Made by a program: the position numbers and the translations under genes. A stretch of 64,000 bases of DNA from CAZAPG01 sp964486935. Lineage in GTDB: Bacteria > Chloroflexota > Anaerolineae > 4572-78 > J111. Position 1 is the stretch's first letter. Each line of letters begins with the position of its first letter. The notes beneath the pieces were generated by a model. The model searched no databases and was not told where the DNA came from. It worked only from the letters and a program-made list of their open reading frames with translations. This document shows, one piece after another, positions 58,580 through 64,000 of this stretch. The stretch lies in contig CAZAPG010000035.1 of NCBI GenBank assembly GCA_964486935.1, forward strand, positions 13,807-77,806, given 5' to 3'.

Positions 58580-61018
58580 TCACCTTGCCAGCCTTCGCTT
58601 TATCAACAGCAAAAGCGCAATTATCACCACAGCCGTAATCACAGAACGCCAGGGGAGGCCCGACAGGGTTGCTCTTTCCCCTGTTTCGGGCAAAAGTAAA
58701 ACGGGCAGGGTAGGCGTTGGCAAAACTCCGCCAGGCGGTGCTGGCGTAAGAGTAGAAGAAACGCCTGGCGGTAAAATAGTGATTGGGGTAGATGTGCCGT
58801 CGGGAAAAGGCGGAATAGGGGTAGATGTAAGATTAACCGGTGGGCCGGTAGTAGGAGCAGGGGGAGGCCCACTAACATCTGTTGGGGTTGGGGTAGGGCT
58901 GCCCGGTGTTGCCGTTGGGGTGGGGATGACCAGCGGCGTGTTATCAAGGGCAATGTTATCGGCCAGGGGTTCTGGCCCGCGCGTTTTATCTTCTCCAATG
59001 ATTGCAATGTTCTCAATTTGGGTGACGGTGAGTGGTACCGAGTTAAGCACCCTAACGGCAAAGTTAACCGTCCCGCCGGTTCCGTTAGGCACAAACCCAA
59101 TGTTGGTAGTGCAGATAGTTCCGGCAGGGCTGCCGTCGGGGCAACTCCAGTTGGTTGGCAAGCTGGCCGCCTGATCAAATAAAGCGTATTGGGGAACAGT
59201 TTCGGTAATGACTACGCCCACCGCGTCAATTAGTTGGGTATTGGCGTAATTAATGGTGTAGTTAACCACCATGCCCGGTTGGGTGACAATTTCGCCATCT
59301 GTTTTGGTTAGAGCCAGGTTGAGCGGCAAAATATTGAGAGGTATTAACATGGGTTGGCTTGGATAATAAGTCCACATATCCAACCCTTTTTTATCGCCAA
59401 AGCCGCTGGTGGTTCCATCGCCGTAGCGACGCTGGTTAGTTGTGGTATCAAAACCGTACAGCAAATCGCTACTGGGCGGGTTGGGGGGTGTATTGTCTGG
59501 CAGAGCCTGCCCAGGCGTGCCTATTTGGGTACCGTTGGCGGTAATGTAACCCCGGTCATCGTAAAAGCCGGTGGTGCAACTGGGTGGACCTCCATTGAAG
59601 GTTGGACATTCCCCCCCCGGCGGATTCATCAGCATGTACGATGGGCCACCCAGAAGGCTGCTTTCGGGGTCTAAAATTGGAAAATGATGCTCGCCGGCCC
59701 GCACTATCAGGTGCGCCTGATAATTTTGCCCCACGGGAAACGGATTGCCGCTGTTATCCAGGCCATCCCAGTTAATAGTTTGCGTGCCGGCCTCGTGAAG
59801 ATTATGAATTACCCGGTTGAGTGGATTATCGGGGGCAAAATCAACCCCATCGCGGCTGATAATTAGCCTGTAAATGCCGGTAATGGTTGTGGCAAAGGTA
59901 AGAACGCCGCCGCCGCCCACAAACGTATTATTGCTGTCCAGCCTGCCGCCAAACTCAAAGGTGGATAAGGTAGGGGGAATAGCGGTTAAAGGAATGTTAT
60001 TGGCAGCTACGGCATCGGGGTTGGGCGGGTTGAAAAAAATGAGCTGGCTGGGCGGGGCCAGGCTGACTCCTCCCAGCAGTCTGACCAGTTGATCTTGTTC
60101 CCGCGCCGAGAGCGTGGGGTCTGCCACCACATCGTGATAAAGAGGGCTGCCATCGCTGTTTAAAAAGCCAACCTTGTTGGCATAAACTATAAAGCCGTTG
60201 GCGTCTAGCCCGTTCATATCAACCCGATACAAGTAACCGTCATTGGTTAGCATGAAGTAACTTGAGAAAACAGGCCGCGGCCAGCCCCCGGTAAAGCGGG
60301 TCAAATAGTCAACAAACAACCGGCCGTTGATATTGGTGGTAGAGGTGAGGGCGCTCCGCACGGTTACGTCCCAGGCGGCAATGCTGGTGCTCTGCCGGGC
60401 GTCAAAGTTGGCCGGGCTGGACAGGTCAACCTGGCCGGTTGGCGAAATTTCCGCATCAGAATTACCGCCGGCGGGGCCAAAAAAAGCAACGTGGTAAATG
60501 CCCGTTTCCGGGGCGGAATAAAAACATGGCACAAAACCGTTTGGCACCGCATTGCCGGGCGAGGCCGCGATGGTATCGGTAATGGTATCTGGCCCGGCCA
60601 GTTCCTGGGCGCGGCTGGTAATTTGGCCCTGGCTGGAGTTGCCGGTGGCAACCCGTTGCGCCGCGCAACTGAAATCGGGCGTAGCCGGGATTGTCTCGTT
60701 GCCAATGGGGCCGGTAATGCGGTTGGGGTTAAATACCCGAATATCCCCGTTATTGACCCCCACCGCGCTGGAGCCAAGCAAAATAACTTCGCCGGCCTGG
60801 GCGTAAACCTTAAACAGGGCGCGCCGGCGAAACAGGGTGCTGTAAAAACTGGTTCGCCATTCGATATTGGCTCTAAACCCGGCGACGCCGCCGGGGTACA
60901 AAGTTCGGCTTCCTTCTGCCAGCGTCAGGGCAGATAGCGCGCTAAACATGCCAAGGGTCATAATCAAAATAATTAATCCCCTGAAGCAATTTGGACCAAG
61001 TTTAAAGAGATATTTCAT
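58580..61018 (-). CDS. LPXTG-anchored surface protein with DUF11 domain
   Basis: 812 residues from the ATG at 61018. N-terminal signal peptide (about 10-34), a long secreted part with no known enzyme motif (about 35-570), a DUF11-type domain (about 580-680; NLALTKTDGEIVTQPGMVVN, YTINYANTQLIDAVGVVITE), a Pro/Thr-rich stalk (about 695-775) and the sorting signal LPETG at 776-780 (58679-58693), followed by a hydrophobic segment and KRRLAR. This is a sortase signal. No sortase is in the window. A TTG 15 bases upstream is the alternative start; no strong ribosome site is seen for either. Confidence 0.8.
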   Translation of the reverse strand: MKYLFKLGPNCFRGLIILIMTLGMFSALSALTLAEGSRTLYPGGVAGFRANIEWRTSFYSTLFRRRALFKVYAQAGEVILLGSSAVGVNNGDIRVFNPNRITGPIGNETIPATPDFSCAAQRVATGNSSQGQITSRAQELAGPDTITDTIAASPGNAVPNGFVPCFYSAPETGIYHVAFFGPAGGNSDAEISPTGQVDLSSPANFDARQSTSIAAWDVTVRSALTSTTNINGRLFVDYLTRFTGGWPRPVFSSYFMLTNDGYLYRVDMNGLDANGFIVYANKVGFLNSDGSPLYHDVVADPTLSAREQDQLVRLLGGVSLAPPSQLIFFNPPNPDAVAANNIPLTAIPPTLSTFEFGGRLDSNNTFVGGGGVLTFATTITGIYRLIISRDGVDFAPDNPLNRVIHNLHEAGTQTINWDGLDNSGNPFPVGQNYQAHLIVRAGEHHFPILDPESSLLGGPSYMLMNPPGGECPTFNGGPPSCTTGFYDDRGYITANGTQIGTPGQALPDNTPPNPPSSDLLYGFDTTTNQRRYGDGTTSGFGDKKGLDMWTYYPSQPMLIPLNILPLNLALTKTDGEIVTQPGMVVNYTINYANTQLIDAVGVVITETVPQYALFDQAASLPTNWSCPDGSPAGTICTTNIGFVPNGTGGTVNFAVRVLNSVPLTVTQIENIAIIGEDKTRGPEPLADNIALDNTPLVIPTPTATPGSPTPTPTDVSGPPPAPTTGPPVNLTSTPIPPFPDGTSTPITILPPGVSSTLTPAPPGGVLPTPTLPVLLLPETGERATLSGLPWRSVITAVVIIALLLLIKRRLAR

Positions 61019-61328
61019 CAAGCTTTCACTCAAAAGATGGGGTTGGGGTTTGGCACAAACTTATATTCTTTTGTAGTTGTTGTGAGTTCTAATAGTGAGG
61101 TATTCCGACGGCCTGATAACCGGTAAGAGGGGTGACTAAATGGTTAATCCTGGATTTAACTGTTACGTGGTATATTTTATGTTGAAACCTGATTTGAACC
61201 TTCAATAGTAAAACTGACAATCAATATCAATTTTTATTATAGCTTGGTTTGATGTCTATTCCAAAACTATATGGCCATATGTTCATAACAGGTCTGCCCA
61301 AAAAACACAGGCATGAAGGAGAACAAGT
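61019..61328. other. divergent intergenic region, with 12-bp palindrome
   Basis: The stretch between the LPXTG gene and the DUF385 gene has no ORF of note. ATATGGCCATAT (61269-61280) is a perfect 12-base palindrome about 50 bases before the DUF385 start and may be a regulator site. A CTGACA-17-TTATAG pair at 61214-61242 is a weak promoter candidate for the rightward genes. Confidence 0.4.
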
Positions 61329-61694
61329 TTGAACCCCCAAATTCAACAGGCCCTAAAACGCGACCGCACCATTGATATTACCACTACCGGCCGAAAAACC
61401 GGCCAACCCCGACGCATTGAAATATGGTTTCACAATGTTGATGGTCAACTATTTATTACCGGGCTGCCGGGCAAACGAGATTGGTACGCCAACCTGGTGG
61501 CCAACCCTAACTTTACCTTTCATCTCAAAGGCAGCGTGCAGGCCGACCTGCCGGCCCGCGCCCGACCCATCACCAATGAGGCCGAACGGCGCGAAGTTAT
61601 TGCCAAAATTCATCAAAATCTCAATGGAGAGCGGGATTTTGAAGCCTGGGTAAAAAACTCGCCGCTGGTTGAGGTAGAATTATCAGACAAATAA
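61329..61694 (+). CDS. DUF385/Ddn-type (F420-binding) oxidoreductase-like protein
   Basis: 121 residues of the split beta-barrel nitroreductase family related to Mycobacterium Ddn. Visible: DITTTGRKTGQPRRIEIWF, LFITGLPGKRDWYANLVANP, FTFHLKGSVQADLPARARPI. The GRKTGQPR and G-x2-DW-x-N-x2 motifs bind F420 in relatives. The start is a TTG seven bases after AAGGAG. The alcohol dehydrogenase follows after 16 bases, so the two are probably one operon. Whether the host makes F420 is not shown here. Confidence 0.85.
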   Translation: MNPQIQQALKRDRTIDITTTGRKTGQPRRIEIWFHNVDGQLFITGLPGKRDWYANLVANPNFTFHLKGSVQADLPARARPITNEAERREVIAKIHQNLNGERDFEAWVKNSPLVEVELSDK

Positions 61695-61710
61695 ATCAGG
61701 GGACAATTCA

Positions 61711-62712
61711 ATGGAAGCGATGCAACTACACCAAAGCGCAAACGTTGGCGACGCGCCTTTAGAGCTATCCCAGGTAGACACCCCGGAACCCGGCCCTCAT
61801 CAGGTGCGCCTAAAAATTAGCGCCTGCGGCGTGTGTCACACAGATTTACACATTGTGGAGGGCGAGTTGGAACTGCCCCATGTGCCGATTATTCCCGGCC
61901 ACCAGGTTGTTGGCGTGGTAGATGGAGTGGGCCATGAAGTCACCCGGCACCGGGTGGGCGACCGGTTGGGTGTGCCGTGGCTGTACCAAACCTGCGGCAA
62001 ATGCCGCTACTGCCAGGCCGATAAGGAAAATTTGTGTGAGAATATTCAATTTACCGGCCTGCACGTTAATGGCGGTTTTGCCGAATACATGGTAGTGAAT
62101 GAGCAATTTGCCTATCCCATTCCCAATGCTTTTAGCGATGTGGAGGCCGCCCCACTGCTGTGCGCCGGGGTGGTGGGCTATCGCTCGCTGCGTTTGAGCC
62201 GGGTGCAGCCGGGGCAGCGATTGGGGCTGTACGGTTTTGGGGCGTCGGCGCATATTATTATTCAAATTGCGCGCCATTGGGATTGCGAGGTATTTGTGTT
62301 TACCCGCAGCCAGCATCACCGGAAGCTGGCTCGCTTGCTGGGGGCGGCCTGGGCCGGCGGCGCAGAGGATGCCCCCGGCGCGCTTATGGATAGCAGTATT
62401 ATTTTTGCGCCGGCCGGCTGGCTTGTCCCCCAAGCCCTGAGAGTGCTTGACCGGGGCGGCGTGCTGGCGTTGGGCGGTATCCATATGAGTCCAATTCCAG
62501 AAATGCCGTATAATTTATTGTGGCACGAGCGCACCATTCAAAGCGTGGCTAACAGCACCCGCCAGGATGCTGTTGATTTTTTGCGGGTGGCGGCTGAAGC
62601 GCCGGTAAAAACAGAAACCGAGGTGTTTGAACTGGCGCAGGCTAATGAGGTATTGCTGCGCCTGAAGAACAGCGAAATCAACGGAGCCGCCGTATTGAAA
62701 ATAGGCGAATAA
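61711..62712 (+). CDS. zinc-dependent alcohol dehydrogenase
   Basis: 333 residues of the medium-chain MDR family. Catalytic zinc ligands Cys42 (GVCHTDLH) and His64 (GHQVVG), structural zinc Cys set CGKCRYCQADKENLC, and nucleotide-binding GLYGFGASAH. The Glu that normally follows the second-ligand His (GHE) is Gln here. LAGGIHMSPIPEMPY-like strands and the C-terminal QANEVLLRLKNSEINGAAVL fit the AdhP/zinc-binding group. The substrate is not known. The upstream DUF385 partner and downstream M50 gene are close (16 and 24 bases), so an operon is likely. Confidence 0.9.
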   Translation: MEAMQLHQSANVGDAPLELSQVDTPEPGPHQVRLKISACGVCHTDLHIVEGELELPHVPIIPGHQVVGVVDGVGHEVTRHRVGDRLGVPWLYQTCGKCRYCQADKENLCENIQFTGLHVNGGFAEYMVVNEQFAYPIPNAFSDVEAAPLLCAGVVGYRSLRLSRVQPGQRLGLYGFGASAHIIIQIARHWDCEVFVFTRSQHHRKLARLLGAAWAGGAEDAPGALMDSSIIFAPAGWLVPQALRVLDRGGVLALGGIHMSPIPEMPYNLLWHERTIQSVANSTRQDAVDFLRVAAEAPVKTETEVFELAQANEVLLRLKNSEINGAAVLKIGE

Positions 62713-62736
62713 TGAATTAAATAACGAGGTTTCATA

Positions 62737-63504
62737 ATGAGTTCAATTCGAACCCTGTTTAGCCCTGCGGTAAGGGACAACTTTTCAAACCGGCAAACAT
62801 TAACTTTAATTGGGTTGGCCGGGCTGGCCTCGCTATTGATGGCAACGCTGCCAATTGTGGGGCTGATTAACTACCCGTTTCGGCTGCTGTTAACCATTGT
62901 GCATGAGTTGGGGCACGGGCTGGCGGCGCTGCTCACCGGCGGCAGGTTTATTCATTTTGTGGTTCATCCTGATGGGTCGGGGTTGGCCACCACGGCCGGC
63001 GGCTGGCGCTTTGTGGTGATTCCGGCCGGTTATTTGGGGGTAGCCTTGTTTGGCGCGGCGCTTATTTTTCTGGGGCGCAACCATCGCTGGAGCCGGATTG
63101 CCATGGCCGTAATTGGCGGGGTAATGCTTTTGCTCTCGCTACGGTTTGGCCTGCCTGCTGTTTTTTCCAGCCCCTTTAGCGGAATGCTGACGACCATAAG
63201 CGGCTTGATTTTTGGGATGCTATTTTTGTGGACAGCTATTAAAGCGCCGCCCGGCTGGATAATCTTTTTAGTCCATCTGGTCGCTATTCAGGCGGCGCTC
63301 ACCGGCTTTTCAGATTTGATGACTCTGATTGGCCTGTCAACGCGCTTTTTTGACGCGCCCGCCACCGATGCCCAGTCGATGGCCCGGCTCACCTTTATTC
63401 CGGCGGTGGTGTGGGCCGGGTTGTGGGCAATAATGGCCCTGCTGATAATTGGGGGGGCTATCTGGCTAACCTGGATTTCGCCCAACCGGCCTGCAAAAAA
63501 TTAA
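62737..63504 (+). CDS. M50 family (M50B-like) membrane metalloprotease
   Basis: 255 residues, mostly membrane. HELGH (56-60) lies in a hydrophobic helix, and the short GGRFIHFVVHPDGSGLATTA segment after it is typical of M50B-like proteins. Seven or so helices follow (LGVALFGAALIFLGRN, AVIGGVMLLLSLRFGLP). Unlike site-2 proteases there is no PDZ domain and the second NPDG-type metal ligand is not obvious, so activity is inferred. It converges with the next gene with a shared stop region (63501-63504). Confidence 0.8.
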   Translation: MSSIRTLFSPAVRDNFSNRQTLTLIGLAGLASLLMATLPIVGLINYPFRLLLTIVHELGHGLAALLTGGRFIHFVVHPDGSGLATTAGGWRFVVIPAGYLGVALFGAALIFLGRNHRWSRIAMAVIGGVMLLLSLRFGLPAVFSSPFSGMLTTISGLIFGMLFLWTAIKAPPGWIIFLVHLVAIQAALTGFSDLMTLIGLSTRFFDAPATDAQSMARLTFIPAVVWAGLWAIMALLIIGGAIWLTWISPNRPAKN

Positions 63505-63911
63505 CGGTAAACTTCCCACACGCTTTCGCCCTTTAAAATGCGGCGCACCTGGTCGGGGAAGCGATTGCGGTTGAGGGGTTTGCCCAAAAAGCCGTCAAAG
63601 CCGGCCTCTTGCGCCTTGGGCATTTCTGTGCCGGCATCGCGGGCGGTAACGGCCACCACCGGAACCTGTTGAAATTGCGGGTTGCTTTTTAGCTCTTTCA
63701 ATACCTGGTAGCCGTCGCCGTCGGGGAGTCCCAAATCTAAAAAAACTACATCCAGCTTTGACATTTTTTGCGCTCGCTCCACGGCCGAACCGGCGTATCG
63801 CTCCATAACGGTGCGCATGCCCAGGCGTCGCAACATTACAGAAATAATGGCCAACCCCGAGGCGTCATCTTCTACTACCAGGGCGCTATAGTTTTGAAAC
63901 TGGTCGCTCAT
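63501..63911 (-). CDS. stand-alone response regulator receiver
   Basis: 136 residues, one receiver domain only (CheY/Spo0F-like). Asp59 in VVFLDLGLPDGDG is the phosphorylation site, with the acidic pair in VVEDD (14-16), Thr in AVTARD and Lys in FLGKPL. No output domain. It could be the target of hybrid kinases with free HPt or receivers in this window (inference). Start overlaps the preceding frame by ATGA; a promoter may lie outside the window. Confidence 0.93.
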   Translation of the reverse strand: MSDQFQNYSALVVEDDASGLAIISVMLRRLGMRTVMERYAGSAVERAQKMSKLDVVFLDLGLPDGDGYQVLKELKSNPQFQQVPVVAVTARDAGTEMPKAQEAGFDGFLGKPLNRNRFPDQVRRILKGESVWEVYR

Positions 63912-64000
63912 GTTTGCATAACCTCTTCTATTTGAATTTCTTGTTTAATAACCATTGGTGCTAGTTTAGAGGGTGAAGTCAGCCATAGACAGGGGGAAAA
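63908..64000 (-). CDS. possible C-terminal end of an upstream gene, cut by window edge
   Basis: On the minus strand a frame is open from the window edge through 30 codons, ending KQEIQIEEVMQT and TGA that overlaps the ATG of the receiver gene (ATGA). Such overlaps are common within operons. The stretch is too short to identify and may be chance. Confidence 0.3.
   Translation of the reverse strand, partial: FSPCLWLTSPSKLAPMVIKQEIQIEEVMQT

Noticed and set aside
63908..64000. Kinase C-terminus at the window edge
   Set aside because: Only 30 codons are visible with no motif; a product cannot be named, so it is listed only as a possible gene end.

Overview
This window looks like a chromosomal segment of an uncultured Chloroflexota bacterium, most likely class Anaerolineae. 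That placement is inference from gene content: long Pro/Thr-rich surface proteins, family 5 binding proteins behind low-complexity lipoprotein linkers, a DUF3105 protein, an F420-type (DUF385) protein, many PAS/GAF hybrid kinases, frequent TTG/GTG starts and sigma-70-like promoters. No rRNA, tRNA, CRISPR array, prophage or transposase gene was seen.

Layout. 1-6 kb: edge-truncated Ser/Thr kinase with a STAND ATPase, pheS-pheT, and a 58-codon membrane-protein gene with its own promoter and terminator. 6-16.7 kb: methyltransferase, then a probable operon of SppA-like protease, GATase-like membrane protein, two paralogous peptide-binding lipoproteins and two Dpp/Opp permeases, ending in a strong terminator with no ATPase genes. 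16.7-25 kb: RidA, TPM-domain protein, argS, two small membrane proteins, a sugar-binding lipoprotein in operon with an RsbU-like phosphatase, and lspA. 25-27.8 kb: CbiM-CbiQ-CbiO nickel/cobalt ECF transporter behind a near-consensus promoter and an operator-like repeat. 27.8-38.4 kb: two hybrid histidine kinases, a methyltransferase, a DUF218 protein, and an FtsX-like permease plus TetR repressor with a 10-bp inverted repeat on the promoter. 38.4-43 kb: LysM-like/branched-chain binding protein, a 48-residue Flp-type pilin and two Pro/Thr-rich membrane proteins. 43-49.5 kb: primary sigma factor, membrane spermidine synthase homologue, rsgA and the AmmeMemoRadiSam radical SAM enzyme. 49.5-55 kb: leftward C1 cluster (GntR, RACo-type corrinoid activator, MetF, methyl-H4folate methyltransferase, metallo-beta-lactamase-fold hydrolase). 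55-64 kb: BarA-like hybrid kinase, an LPETG-anchored surface protein, DUF385 protein, Zn alcohol dehydrogenase, M50 metalloprotease and a lone receiver.

The most interesting signal is the leader between amrS and rsgA. On the minus strand it has a promoter, a strong Shine-Dalgarno, a 19-codon ORF and an intrinsic terminator. Codons 13-16 of the ORF are complementary over 12 bp (one G-U) to the 5' arm of that terminator. This has the logic of a classical translation-coupled attenuator, but upstream of a ribosome-assembly GTPase. A second terminator-like hairpin lies just before rsgA.

Other points: ArgS has lost both histidines of its HIGH motif; a heptanucleotide tandem repeat and a GC-rich palindrome sit inside pheT; three neighbouring C1 genes carry Arg-rich C-terminal tails; CbiM has an unexpected N-terminal extension; and a solute-binding protein is cotranscribed with a PP2C phosphatase.
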